From positions 1,054,001-1,118,000 of the forward strand of contig OZ252260.1 of the NCBI GenBank assembly GCA_965249925.1: a stretch of DNA of 64,000 nt, in the 5' to 3' direction. Position numbers and translations under genes: made by a program. The stretch's first letter is position 1. Every line of letters begins with the position of its first letter. Below, piece after piece: positions 1 through 12,017 of the stretch. Under the pieces are notes generated by a model. That model was not told where the DNA came from, did not search any database, and saw only the letters and a program-made list of their open reading frames with translations. The DNA is from Hoeflea_A sp965249925 (GTDB lineage: Bacteria > Pseudomonadota > Alphaproteobacteria > Rhizobiales > Rhizobiaceae).

Positions 1-39
1 TCAGACCTACGGAACGCTCCGCTACCGCGCGTGCTTTGC

Positions 40-175
40 ATGCGCCAGAATTCAGATAACGGATGACAGATCACAGATGACAGATGACAGGAAAATGGTG
101 CACCTGGCGGTGCGCATAATCCCCCTGTCATCTGTGATCTGTCATCTGTGATCTGTTATCCGCCATCTGGCGCAA
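40..175 (-). other. 23S rRNA intervening sequence in helix 45
   Basis: The normal helix-45 stem is visible at 27-39 and 176-188 (GCGCGTGCTTTGC and its complement). Between them lies an extra segment of about 136 nt. Its arms are long imperfect inverted repeats made of alternating GATGACA, GATCACA and GATAACA units (about 51-91 and 122-168), closed by a short centre containing a CACCTGGCGGTG palindrome. This geometry fits an RNase III-removed insert that replaces the loop of helix 45. No coding sequence fits in it. It shares the arm motif with the other two inserts in this gene. Confidence 0.85.
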
Positions 176-271
176 GCAAAGCACGCGCCCTCAGCTTCGG
201 TGTATGGCTTGAGCCCCGTTACATTTTCGGCGCAAGGACCCTTATTTAGACCAGTGAGCTGTTACGCTTTC

Positions 272-303
<32 letters not shown>

Positions 304-803
304 TGGTTGTTTTGGGATCCTCACATCCTTTCCCACTTAGCCATAACTTGGGGACCTTAGCTGGAGGTCAGGGTTGTTGCCCTTTCCACGACGGACGTTA
401 GCACCCGCCGTGTGTCTGCCGAGCAGCACTCTTCGGTATTCGCAGTTTGGTTAGGATCAGTAAGGCGGTGAGCCCCCATAGCCCATCCAGTGCTCTACCC
501 CCGAAGGTGTACACTCGACGCTCTACCTAAATAGATTTCGCGGAGAACCAGCTATTTCCGAGTTTGATTGGCCTTTCACCCCTAGCCACAAGTCATCCCG
601 ATCTATTGCAACAGATATGGGTTCGGTCCTCCAGTTGGTGTTACCCAACCTTCAACCTGCTCATGGCTAGATCACTCGGTTTCGGGTCTAATACAACGAA
701 CTATACGCCCTCTTCAGACTCGCTTTCGCTTCGCCTCCACCTATCGGCTTAAGCTTGCTCGCTATACTAAGTCGCTGACCCATTATACAAAAGGTACGCT
801 GTC

Positions 804-1224
804 AGGGACCAGATAACAGATAACGGATGACAGGGGCTCTAGCGCCCGTGCCACGCCTTCGACAGACCGGCAAGCATCCGGGCGATCTGCCCGTAGGCAT
901 CCCGCATCCGGCTTGCATCCTCGGCATCGAGATAGCCCAGGTCGCGCGCAAACGCGCACCACACCTGCATCTCGTCGGCCGAGCCGATCGCTATCGTCAG
1001 GAAGCGCTGCCAATCCGCCCCGCCGCGCCGCTGGCGCGAGTAGCCTTCGGCAAGATTGGCGCAGATCGACCGTGACGCCCGACGCATCTGATCGGCAAGC
1101 GCAAAACGTTCAATGTCCGGAAAGCCGAGGCTCATCCGGTGAACACTAAGCGCCAACGCATAGGCGCGCCGATAGACGTCAAGCTTCTCAATCGGTGCTT
1201 CCGTCATCTGTAATCTGGTCCCCT
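804..1224 (-). other. 23S rRNA intervening sequence in helix 25 (carries an S23 gene)
   Basis: The 23S reads normally up to the block containing CCGGATGCCTACAAACAG and resumes with GTACCTTTTGTATAATGGG. About 420 nt are inserted between. The insert ends form an inverted repeat: 805-820 pairs with 1208-1223 with one mismatch, and the pairing continues imperfectly through GATGACA-type repeats. The stem encloses an open reading frame for a four-helix-bundle protein (839-1207). Helix 25 is an established insertion site for 23S intervening sequences. Confidence 0.88.
839..1207 (-). CDS. 23S rRNA intervening-sequence protein (S23 four-helix bundle family)
   Basis: 122 residues starting at ATG 1207, inside the arm of the helix-25 insert. 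The upstream in-frame extension to 1288 is 23S rRNA sequence and is rejected. Family hallmarks are visible: an N-terminal segment with EKLDVYRRAYALALSVH, then a central RRASRSICANLAEGYSR resembling the family's conserved R-R-A-S-x-S-I-x-x-N-I-A-E-G block, followed by two more helical stretches and a basic tail. It is almost all alpha-helical. Members of this family are characteristically encoded inside 23S intervening sequences, and homologues form pentameric bundles; their molecular role is not settled. Expression would have to come from the rRNA transcript or an excised fragment. No convincing ribosome-binding site is visible because the start codon sits in the repeat arm. Confidence 0.88.
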   Translation of the reverse strand: MTEAPIEKLDVYRRAYALALSVHRMSLGFPDIERFALADQMRRASRSICANLAEGYSRQRRGGADWQRFLTIAIGSADEMQVWCAFARDLGYLDAEDASRMRDAYGQIARMLAGLSKAWHGR

Positions 1225-1610
1225 CCAACTGTTTGTAGGCATCCGGTTTCAGGGTCTGTTTCACTCCCCTTGTCGGGGTGCTTTTCACCTTTCCCTCACG
1301 GTACTGGTTCGCTATCGGTCATGCACGAGTACTTAGGCTTGGAGGGTGGTCCCCCCACGTTCAGACAGGATTTCACGTGTCCCGCCCTACTCAAGGACAA
1401 TGAAGAGGTCTACGCATACGGGGCTGTCACCCTTAATGCCCGACTTTCCAGACGGTTCTGCTTTGCTCTCCAATGCCACTGGCCTGGTCCGCGTTCGCTC
1501 GCCACTACTAACGGAGTCTCGGTTGATGTCCTTTCCTACGGGTAATGAGATGTTTCAGTTCCCCGCGTTCGCCTCTTACACCTATCTTTTCAGCGCAAGA
1601 TACTCTTGCT

Positions 1611-1714
1611 CAGAAATCGGATAACAGATGACGGATCACCGATGACAGATTACAGGGAAATCCCTGTCATCTGTTCTCGTTATCTGTGATCTGTCTTCCG
1701 TTATCTGATCTCTG
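1611..1714 (-). other. 23S rRNA intervening sequence in helix 9
   Basis: About 100 nt after the 5' end region, the rRNA is interrupted where helix 9 should close (E. coli position about 130). The insert folds as a long imperfect hairpin: 1611-1658 against 1661-1714, meeting at a perfect CAGGGA/TCCCTG junction. The arms again consist of GATGACA, GATCACC and GATAACA units. There is no open reading frame. Helix-9 inserts are common in alphaproteobacteria, so this one alone is ordinary; sharing arm sequence with two others is not. Confidence 0.85.
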
Positions 1715-1976
1715 AAGAGTGGGTTTCCCCATTCGGAAATTCGCGGATCAAAGCTTATTCGCAGCTCCCCGCAACTTATCGCAGCGTATCACGTCCTTCA
1801 TCGCCTGTGCATGCCAAGGCATCCACCAAATGCCCTTTTGACACTTGATCGTTCTCATTGCCAATGATCATCCTTGCCTGGTTTCGGTAACCTTGTCCTT
1901 CTCGCTTGCGCTCGAAGGGGACCGAAACGGCGCATGCCGCACATCCCGAAGGATGCCGGATGCAACGTTCCTATGC

Positions 1977-2000
1977 CCAAAAAGTCTCCCGACTTTTTGG
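1977..2000. repeat. spacer hairpin repeat, copy A
   Basis: A perfect 10-bp inverted repeat, CCAAAAAGTC and GACTTTTTGG, with a 4-nt loop (TCCC). The same CCAAAAAGT core recurs at 2072-2095 and 2892-2915, so it belongs to a small family within this spacer. Possible pre-rRNA processing or pausing element; function is inferred only. Confidence 0.8.
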
Positions 2001-2057
2001 ATAAGCTATAGGAACCAGCAAAAATGCCATCGGCGTTTTTTCGACACGTTCTTGATG

Positions 2058-2104
2058 GCCAAATGGCTTGTCCAAAAAGTCTTGCAACTTTTTGGGCATT
2101 TGGC
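2058..2104. repeat. spacer hairpin repeat, copy B
   Basis: A two-tier palindrome. The inner stem CCAAAAAGT / ACTTTTTGG (2072-2080 and 2087-2095) has loop CTTGCA, and the outer stem is GCCAAATG / CATTTGGC (2058-2065 and 2097-2104). Copy C near the 16S end is the same element in the opposite orientation, including the loop sequence. Confidence 0.82.
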
Positions 2105-2495
2105 TGTCGGGAATACGCCGAGCATTCCCTGAACGTGTCAGACCAGCTTCTCGAGATGTGTCCAATGACGCGCGGTCAGGCAACGCCAATCGTCAGGCTC
2201 CTTTTCCTTCAAACCCGCAAAGCGGCAAAAACGAAGGAGCAAAAGCCGTCATCCAACAGCCGCTCCAAGCGGAACGGCTCCAGACACTATCTTCTCTTCA
2301 CAATGTAAATACAGAACAGGCATCGCCCAAAGACGATGCAAACTTTGTTTCAATCCAAGGATGTCTTTCCACAACTCTGACCGTATCACACCCCGAAGCC
2401 GCAGGCTTCGCAAGCGCAAGTGCGCGTCGGCCACTTTTGGCCGCCCCCGCGGAGCATAGGCCCGTCAGGGCCGCTCATGCGCGAGCGCAAACAAA

Positions 2496-2571
2496 TGGTG
2501 GAGCTAATCGGGATCGAACCGATGACCCCCTGCTTGCAAAGCAGGTGCTCTCCCAGCTGAGCTATAGCCCC
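2496..2571 (-). tRNA. tRNA-Ala (anticodon TGC)
   Basis: 76 nt with encoded CCA. The acceptor stem begins GGGGCTA, the D arm is AGCTCAGCTGGGAGAGC, the anticodon stem-loop is CCTGCTTTGCAAGCAGG with TGC at the anticodon, and the T arm is GGTTCGATCCC. Position between tRNA-Ile and 23S is the standard rrn spacer arrangement. Confidence 0.98.
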
Positions 2572-2572
2572 G

Positions 2573-2619
2573 TGACCTGTGCCCATGACCTGTGCCCATG
2601 ACCTGTGCCCATGACCTGT
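2573..2619. repeat. 13-nt tandem repeat between the spacer tRNAs
   Basis: Three perfect copies of GCCCATGACCTGT (2581-2619), preceded by a partial copy (TGACCTGT, 2573-2580), lie directly against the 5' end of tRNA-Ala. It is transcribed as part of the pre-rRNA. Copy number is likely to vary between rrn operons or strains. Confidence 0.9.
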
Positions 2620-2641
2620 GACCGACCGGCAAACGGAGACC

Positions 2642-2718
<77 letters not shown>

Positions 2719-2881
2719 CGCCCGTGGCGGTGGTGGGTGTTCGTTCACACGGTTCGTTATCCTTGGAGAAAGAGAAACATAGGCGGCGGTGGCCGTGTTA
2801 CCGCGCGCAAGCGCGCGGCCTTTGTAAGGTCGGCCGGACCTGACTGATCCGACCTTGTTCTAGTGAGAAGATATGGGATGC

Positions 2882-2930
2882 ATCCAGATGCCCAAAAAGT
2901 TGCAAGACTTTTTGGACAAGCTATCTGGAT
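2882..2930. repeat. spacer hairpin repeat, copy C (inverted relative to copy B)
   Basis: Inner stem CCAAAAAGT / ACTTTTTGG (2892-2900 and 2907-2915) with loop TGCAAG, the complement of copy B's loop. Outer stem ATCCAGAT / ATCTGGAT (2882-2889 and 2923-2930). It sits about 27 nt from the 16S 3' end, while copy B is near the 23S 5' end, so the two inverted copies could pair with each other across the spacer. Confidence 0.82.
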
Positions 2931-2951
2931 AGACAATCCAACACATCCTCT

Positions 2952-4443
<1,492 letters not shown>

Positions 4444-4803
4444 AGAATTCAATAACCGGCTTACTGTCACGCTTAGAATCGACGAGAACTTCACACCTAT
4501 CCAATCCCAGATATCCAAACGAATATCCAAAACCGGAAAGGGTAACTTCTCTTGTCAAAACGTGACCGCCAGTCGTCTCTCTTCCTCCGGCCCGCAAACA
4601 CGAATGCTCACAAACCGAAGACAGCGCAAACCGCCGCCCACGTTTCTCTTTCCCAATATGCAATTGTCAAACAACAGAGGACCAAAATCCTCACCCAATA
4701 AAGCGAACCCTATCAGGCCAAACATCAAAGTCGCTCACGCGGCTTAAATGAAAACAACAAGAACACAAATAATCGCCGCCAGCGGCGATACCGCCCTCGT
4801 TGG
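4444..4803 (-). other. 16S leader region of the rrn operon
   Basis: About 360 nt of leader between the rrn promoter and mature 16S. No gene. An 18-nt palindrome lies near its 5' end (4772-4789). A TTGTTTGACAATTGCATATTGGG-type stretch around 4650-4680 is in the place where antitermination signals occur, but I cannot assign boxA with confidence. Confidence 0.7.
4772..4789. promoter_or_regulatory. hairpin at the start of the rrn transcript
   Basis: Perfect inverted repeat ATCGCCGC-CA-GCGGCGAT, roughly 15-30 nt downstream of the predicted rrn transcription start. It could stabilise the 5' end of the pre-rRNA or be part of the antitermination region. Only the palindrome is directly observed. Confidence 0.6.
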
Positions 4804-4809
4804 TGGGGC

Positions 4810-4839
4810 CTTATACGGTCGGCTCAGCGTTTAAGTCAA
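4810..4839 (-). promoter_or_regulatory. rrn operon promoter
   Basis: On the minus strand: -35 TTGACT (4834-4839), 18-nt spacer, -10 TATAAG (4810-4815), then a GC-rich discriminator (GCCCCACC) typical of stringently controlled rRNA promoters. Immediately upstream (4840-4870) is a run of A and T tracts, the expected form of an UP element. It is the only good sigma-70-type match between the M23 gene and 16S. Confidence 0.8.
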
Positions 4840-4870
4840 CTGGATTTTTCAAAAAAGTGTCACATTTTTT

Positions 4871-5168
4871 CGCCGCCGAATTGGCGGCTCGAAGTTGCGC
4901 CCGTCGGCCCTGGTCAATGTGTCGAAAGCAAGGCAAAAAACCACTGTTTTTCACAGCTCTGCCCTAATTCGGGCACAGTTCCGCGCTCTCAAGGTTGACG
5001 GATGGATTTTACCGGAGGGGCTTCTATCTGCCATAGGCGATCTGCAGCACGCAATCGACCGCCAACACTGCGGCGCGGAGATTGACTTGATGCGGATCAG
5101 AGGGCAGAGGGGAAAGCGGGGAAAATAACCGGTGCGCGTCTTAAAGTGACACCGGGTCAAAACAAGCG
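4871..5168. other. intergenic region between the rrn promoter and the M23 peptidase gene
   Basis: Divergent spacer of about 300 nt. A short GCCGCC-GAATT-GGCGGC palindrome (4872-4888) lies beside the UP element and has no T-tract, so it is not a terminator. No gene and no clear promoter for the peptidase was found. Confidence 0.5.
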
Positions 5169-7121
5169 ATGCCGATAGAAAAAGATCCAACGAGAATTTT
5201 GGGGGAAGACGAACCGCTTTTGGCCGATGGCCGAAAGGCTCCCGACCGGCGGGAGGTGTCCGTTCGCTGGCTCTCCGGCACCTTCCTGACCGGGATCACG
5301 TCCAGCGCACTGATGGGAATCGCTTTGTTCGCCGCCCTTGATGGTCGCGAACAGTTGGCCATTCCGGGCGAGGCGTTTGCCGCCACCGATATCGATGCCG
5401 CGACGGTTGTCAGCGACGGCAATGAAAAGGGCGGCCGCCTCGTTGGAACGGCAATCGCCGCCAAGCCTGCCGACCGGACCATTGTCGAAATATCGACCAT
5501 GATTCACGATGGCGACCGCAGCGTCGTGCGCAGCCGTCCCTTTGCCCATGTGAAGATCGCCCTTGCGGCCAATCATTCGGCCAAGTCCGACTACCCGAAA
5601 TTCAATCCACTGAAGATTTTCTCCTCCGGAAAGTCCGAACCCGTCGATGAATCCGAGACCGGAACCATCTACGGGGCCGAGGTCGATTCGGAAATCCGCC
5701 TGAAGGTCGCCGATTACCCCGTTCGCGGTGCGCCCTACACCTACGCGGCGTCCATGTCGGCCAATGAAGCCGAAGAGAGCGTGCGCACCAATGGGGCGAT
5801 CCTGACCGATGAAACATTCCAGGTGGCCATGCTGCACTATGTCGACCCGCAGCGTTTTGCCGGCATCGACGCAAATCTCGCAATCGACGCCAATCTGAAC
5901 GCCCGGGTCGTGGCCGAAAACGTGTCTATCAGTCACGCGCTCCCCAACAATCGAAACCCGGTCGAGTTCGTCGACGACGTTATTGCGATCCGCAGCGACA
6001 AGTCGATGACCGACGCGCTGGTCGATGCCGGATACAACAACAGCGAGGCCAAGTATGTCGCCGAGATCCTGGCGCTGGAAACCGGTACCAGGGACCTGGA
6101 TCGGGGCAGTGTCTTCCGTATCGGCCTCGAACAGCGCGGTGAACATACCCGCATCGTGCGCGCCAGTGTCTATGCCGGAACCCGGCACGTCGCCAGCGTG
6201 GCCGTCAACGACCAGGAGATCCTGGTGCCCGCCGAAGAGCCGGCACCGTCACCGGCTGTGGCCAGCGCCTTCGACGATGTTCCGGTTGCCGTCGCCAGCG
6301 GCCGCGATCTGCCGCGAATCTACGACGGTATTTTCAAGGCATCCCTATCCTATGGCATGACGGTTGAAATGACCGAAAAGATCATCCGCATGCTTGCCAG
6401 CAATGTGGACTATCAGGCGCGACTGAAACCGACCGATACCCTGGAGGCAGTGTTCTCGGTCGACGAGGAGACACGCGAAGCCGGTGCGGAGTCGGAGCTG
6501 CTCTATATCGCGGCCAATATCGGCAACAACTCCGTCGGCCTCTACCGTTTCCGAAATCCCGAGGACGGCACCATCGACTACTACGACTCGGAAGGCCGCA
6601 GTGCCCGGCAGTTCCTATTGCGCAATCCCCTGCCCAACGGCCGCTTCCGGTCCGGTTTCGGCATGCGCCGCCATCCGATTCTCGGATATCGCCGCATGCA
6701 TACCGGTGTCGACTGGTCGGCACCACGTGGTACGCCGATCATCGCCTCCGGCAACGGCGTTGTCGAAAAGGCCGGGTGGAACAAGGGTGGCTACGGCAAA
6801 CAGACGATCATCCGGCACCCTAACGGCTATGTCAGTTCCTATTCCCATCAGACGCGCATTGCCAAGGGTATCAAGCCCGGGGCACGGGTACGACAGGGTC
6901 AGGTCATCGGCTATGTCGGCTCCACCGGCCTGTCAACAGGCCCTCACCTGCACTACGAATTGATCGTCAACGGTACCAAGGTCGATCCCATGCGTGTGCG
7001 TCTGCCGGACGGCAAGTCGTTGAGCGGCGATACGCTGCAGGCTTTCCAAAACGAGCGCGAACGGATTGACCGGCTGATCAAGCCCAAAGACACACCGGCG
7101 CGAATCGCCTCAGCTTCGTAA
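5169..7121 (+). CDS. membrane-anchored M23 family metallopeptidase (peptidoglycan DD-endopeptidase type)
   Basis: 650 residues. It has a cytoplasmic N-terminus of about 35 residues, one transmembrane helix (about 36-57), a long periplasmic middle part with a LysM-like/OapA-like segment (around 280-300, SMTDALVDAGY), and a C-terminal M23 domain (about 495-610). The metal ligands of the LytM/M23 fold are visible: the H-x-x-x-D motif (HTGVD) after the glycine-rich FGMRRHPILGYRRM block, and the H-x-H motif in GPHLHYE. It therefore looks catalytically competent, unlike the degenerate EnvC/NlpD class. Such enzymes cut peptide cross-links in the cell wall. The gene stands alone, divergent from rrn and convergent with clpB. 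No strong ribosome-binding site precedes the chosen ATG, so a slightly different start is possible. Confidence 0.9.
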   Translation: MPIEKDPTRILGEDEPLLADGRKAPDRREVSVRWLSGTFLTGITSSALMGIALFAALDGREQLAIPGEAFAATDIDAATVVSDGNEKGGRLVGTAIAAKPADRTIVEISTMIHDGDRSVVRSRPFAHVKIALAANHSAKSDYPKFNPLKIFSSGKSEPVDESETGTIYGAEVDSEIRLKVADYPVRGAPYTYAASMSANEAEESVRTNGAILTDETFQVAMLHYVDPQRFAGIDANLAIDANLNARVVAENVSISHALPNNRNPVEFVDDVIAIRSDKSMTDALVDAGYNNSEAKYVAEILALETGTRDLDRGSVFRIGLEQRGEHTRIVRASVYAGTRHVASVAVNDQEILVPAEEPAPSPAVASAFDDVPVAVASGRDLPRIYDGIFKASLSYGMTVEMTEKIIRMLASNVDYQARLKPTDTLEAVFSVDEETREAGAESELLYIAANIGNNSVGLYRFRNPEDGTIDYYDSEGRSARQFLLRNPLPNGRFRSGFGMRRHPILGYRRMHTGVDWSAPRGTPIIASGNGVVEKAGWNKGGYGKQTIIRHPNGYVSSYSHQTRIAKGIKPGARVRQGQVIGYVGSTGLSTGPHLHYELIVNGTKVDPMRVRLPDGKSLSGDTLQAFQNERERIDRLIKPKDTPARIASAS

Positions 7122-7130
7122 CGCGACACA

Positions 7131-7159
7131 AAAAAGGCCCGGATGATCCGAGCCTTTTT
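7131..7159. terminator. bidirectional terminator between the M23 gene and clpB
   Basis: AAAAAGGC...GCCTTTTT stem with inner CGGAT/ATCCG pairing, T-tract on either strand. It sits between two convergent stop codons (7121 and 7182), so it can serve both genes. Confidence 0.85.
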
Positions 7160-7181
7160 GTTTCGGGCTGTTGCTCTAATC

Positions 7182-9782
<2,601 letters not shown>

Positions 9783-9870
9783 ATGCATCTCTCCTTTTCC
9801 CGTTCTGCCCGTTTCGGCACAGAACAATCGATCCGGATAGGTTCCCGAAATCGGCAAACCCGTCGCATGG

Positions 9871-9901
9871 TATATGGGGATTGCGACGCACGCGATTCAA
9901 G
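9871..9901 (-). promoter_or_regulatory. heat-shock (RpoH/sigma-32 type) promoter of clpB
   Basis: On the minus strand: CTTGAA (9896-9901), 16-nt spacer, CCCCATATA (9871-9879). This is essentially the RpoH consensus (CTTGAA, CCCCAT-T). It is located about 90 nt upstream of the clpB start and downstream of the preceding gene's terminator. Confidence 0.9.
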
Positions 9902-9972
9902 TGGCAAAAGGGCCCGGCATCGCTGCCGACGGCCGACAGCCAGGAGCTGTCGGTCGTATCCCAATTGCACAT

Positions 9973-9998
9973 AAAAAAGCCCGGAAATCCGGGCTTTT
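9973..9998 (-). terminator. intrinsic terminator of the DUF4167 gene
   Basis: An 11-bp complementary stem, AAAAGCCCGGA and TCCGGGCTTTT, followed on the minus strand by more T. It lies 28 nt after the DUF4167 stop codon and before the clpB promoter. Confidence 0.88.
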
Positions 9999-10025
9999 CT
10001 TGAATTCCAGTGACTGTGCTTGTCG

Positions 10026-10682
10026 CTATGCGTCGGACGCCGCTGCGGCCACTTCCGTGACACTGTCCTGCGTGTCCGAAGACGCCGACCGTCGCTCGGA
10101 GCCGGCGACCGTTTCCTCATTCTCGGCAGGCGCTGCACCATCGGTGGCTGCGCCATCTGAAGCGGCGGCGCGGGGCCGTCGCTGACGAACCGGTGAGCGT
10201 CGCCGCGTCGACTGGCGCCGTGACGGTTGTCCGGCGCTTTCCTCTTCCATGGCGATTTCGACCGGAGTTCCGGAAATAACCGGCTGCGGACCGGAGCCGT
10301 CGACCACAAAATCCGCCTGTTCCTTCTCACCCGACTTCTCACCGGACGGGGCCGCCGTTTCGCTCGGCTCGGCAGCCGGCGGCTGTTCGCGCGCTTCGCG
10401 CTCCTCGCGTTGGTAGCGCTCCTGCATCGCGGCCTGGGCCGCTGCAATAATCCGATTGTAGTGCTCGGCGTGCTGCAGGTAATTCTCGGCCATCACCGTA
10501 TCGCCGGCACCCAGTGCATCGCGGGCAAGAGCCCCATACTTGTCGGCGATGTGTTGTGCCGTTCCGCGGATTTTTACGTCTGGGCCGGTGCTGTCATAGG
10601 TGCGGGAAAGCGGATTGCCGTTTTTACGTCCGTTGCCGCCACTGCGTCCGCGACCGCGCTTGTTCTGCTGTCCTGGCCTCAT
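10026..10682 (-). CDS. DUF4167 domain-containing protein
   Basis: 218 residues. The N-terminal 90 residues are the conserved alphaproteobacterial DUF4167 module: a basic Gly/Arg/Asn-rich start (NKRGRGRSGGNGRKNGNPLSR), then the helical block around YDSTGPDVKIRGTAQHIADKY and AENYLQHAEHYNRI. The rest is low-complexity, rich in Glu, Ala, Pro and Arg, and probably disordered. The basic start suggests nucleic-acid or ribosome association, but no function is established. Position next to prmC-prfA is conserved in many alphaproteobacteria. Own terminator downstream. Confidence 0.88.
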   Translation of the reverse strand: MRPGQQNKRGRGRSGGNGRKNGNPLSRTYDSTGPDVKIRGTAQHIADKYGALARDALGAGDTVMAENYLQHAEHYNRIIAAAQAAMQERYQREEREAREQPPAAEPSETAAPSGEKSGEKEQADFVVDGSGPQPVISGTPVEIAMEEESAGQPSRRQSTRRRSPVRQRRPRAAASDGAATDGAAPAENEETVAGSERRSASSDTQDSVTEVAAAASDA

Positions 10683-11132
10683 GCGTCACTCACCTGATAA
10701 ATGTCCATTCCTCAAGATCGACCGGTTTTCACCCGTCTTTCAAATTCTGATTTAGCTGTTTCACTTGCACGTCACAGGACGTGCGATCGCGCTCTTTCCG
10801 CTCAGGTTCAAACAACGGCAGATGCTAGTCGCTGGCGGTCAATACGGGTTGACCAAGGCGAAACCGAAATCGATCTACGGGGTCACATTTTCGGCAATGA
10901 CCAGTTGTCCAGCCTTGATCGGAAACTAACGTGATTTGCCAGCGATTCCAAGCTTTTTATTTGTCGATATCATGACGACGTTTGCGTCGAAGTGCTCCTC
11001 ACCAGGCAATCCCGATCCCCGGTCAAAGCCCCTCACCAATCGGATATATGCGCTCTGGCTGTTTTGTGCAAGTGCAGACGGTTCGACCACCTGCTCTGCC
11101 CGTGACCTTGACGCCATCGATATCGCTTCGGA
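10683..11132. other. 450-bp gap between prmC and the DUF4167 gene
   Basis: Both flanking genes are on the minus strand. I see no reading frame with family resemblance, no strong hairpin and no RNA gene here. It presumably holds the DUF4167 promoter, which I cannot place. Confidence 0.5.
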
Positions 11133-12017
11133 TCATCGTTGCGCCTCGAAAACCAGTGTCCGGTCACGTCCGCCAAGGTCGCTGTTCGCAGCCCGACAAA
11201 CAAAGCCGTGGTTCTTAAAGATCGTTTTGACGGATGCCTGTTGATCGAACCCGATCTCGACAGCAATCTGTCCGGCATCCTCCAGATATGCATCGCCACG
11301 GCCGGCAATGATCCGATATGCGGTGAGCCCGTCGGGACCGCCGTCGAGCGCAATCCGCGGATCGTGGTCGCGCACCCGTCGATCCAAACTGGCGATGAGC
11401 GACGACGCGATGTAGGGCGGGTTCGATACGATCAGATCGAAACGGCCTTCAACATCCGAAAACCAGTTGCTCTGGATGGTATGGAACCGATTCGACAGGC
11501 CAAGCCGCATCGCATTGCCGCGCGCCACCTGAAGCGCCTCGCTGCTGATGTCCGTGGCAACGACCAGGGCATCGGCAACGGCATCCGCAAGGGCCAAGCC
11601 AATAGCACCGCTGCCGGTCCCCAGATCGAGGATTCGGCAGCGCCCCTCGCGTTCGGCGATGCGATGCGCCTGCGGCAGAACAGTATCGACCAGGATCTCA
11701 GTGTCGGGCCGCGGCTCGAGCACGGCAGGCGACAGAGCAAGCTCAAGGCCAAAGAAACTGCGATGCCCCAAAACACGATGCACAGGCGCACCGGCACAAC
11801 ATCGGTCGGCGGCCGCCATGACTCGCGCCTGGTCAGCCGGCGCGACCGGTTCTCCAGCAGCCAGAACCAGGCCCGTCAGGTCCAATCCAAGAAGCCCGCC
11901 GACGAGGACCCTGGCTTCCTGTTGGGGCATGTCGATCCCGCTTTCCGCGAATCGGTCCCGCACCAACATCACCATATCTCCGACCGATGGGACAGCATGT
12001 CGAACCGCGGGCATCAT
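11133..12017 (-). CDS. prmC: peptide chain release factor N5-glutamine methyltransferase PrmC
   Basis: 294 residues. It methylates the glutamine of the GGQ motif of release factors with S-adenosylmethionine. Visible: N-terminal helical substrate domain (1-85), SAM-binding motif I DLGTGSGAIGLALA (about 125-140), the acidic VATDIS motif, and the catalytic NPPY motif (VSNPPYIAS, about 200). The start overlaps the stop of prfA by 4 nt (ATGA), so enzyme and substrate are translationally coupled. Length and order are standard. Confidence 0.96.
   Translation of the reverse strand: MMPAVRHAVPSVGDMVMLVRDRFAESGIDMPQQEARVLVGGLLGLDLTGLVLAAGEPVAPADQARVMAAADRCCAGAPVHRVLGHRSFFGLELALSPAVLEPRPDTEILVDTVLPQAHRIAEREGRCRILDLGTGSGAIGLALADAVADALVVATDISSEALQVARGNAMRLGLSNRFHTIQSNWFSDVEGRFDLIVSNPPYIASSLIASLDRRVRDHDPRIALDGGPDGLTAYRIIAGRGDAYLEDAGQIAVEIGFDQQASVKTIFKNHGFVCRAANSDLGGRDRTLVFEAQR

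Larger units (their letters stand above)
1851..2495 (-). other. 23S-tRNA-Ala internal transcribed spacer
   Basis: About 645 nt of transcribed spacer between tRNA-Ala and 23S. It has no credible gene; the open frames here have no family resemblance. It holds two members of a hairpin repeat family (1977-2000 and 2058-2104) and low-complexity stretches. Presumably it contains RNase III processing signals for 23S, whose complementary partner would lie beyond the 23S 3' end, outside the window. Confidence 0.8.

Noticed and set aside
51..168. Short repeated GATGACA/GATCACA units looked like a CRISPR or satellite array
   Set aside because: Units are adjacent with no spacers and form the two arms of a hairpin inside helix 45 of 23S rRNA, so they are part of an intervening sequence.
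564..1624. Several open frames on the plus strand across the 23S gene
   Set aside because: They lie on conserved rRNA sequence antisense to 23S and have no protein-like features; only the S23 frame on the minus strand is supported.
4872..4888. GCCGCC-GAATT-GGCGGC palindrome as a terminator
   Set aside because: No T-tract follows on either strand in the required direction and it lies upstream of the rrn promoter.
5157..6188. 343-codon frame antisense to the M23 peptidase gene
   Set aside because: Composition shadow of a high-GC gene; the plus-strand frame has a complete M23 domain.
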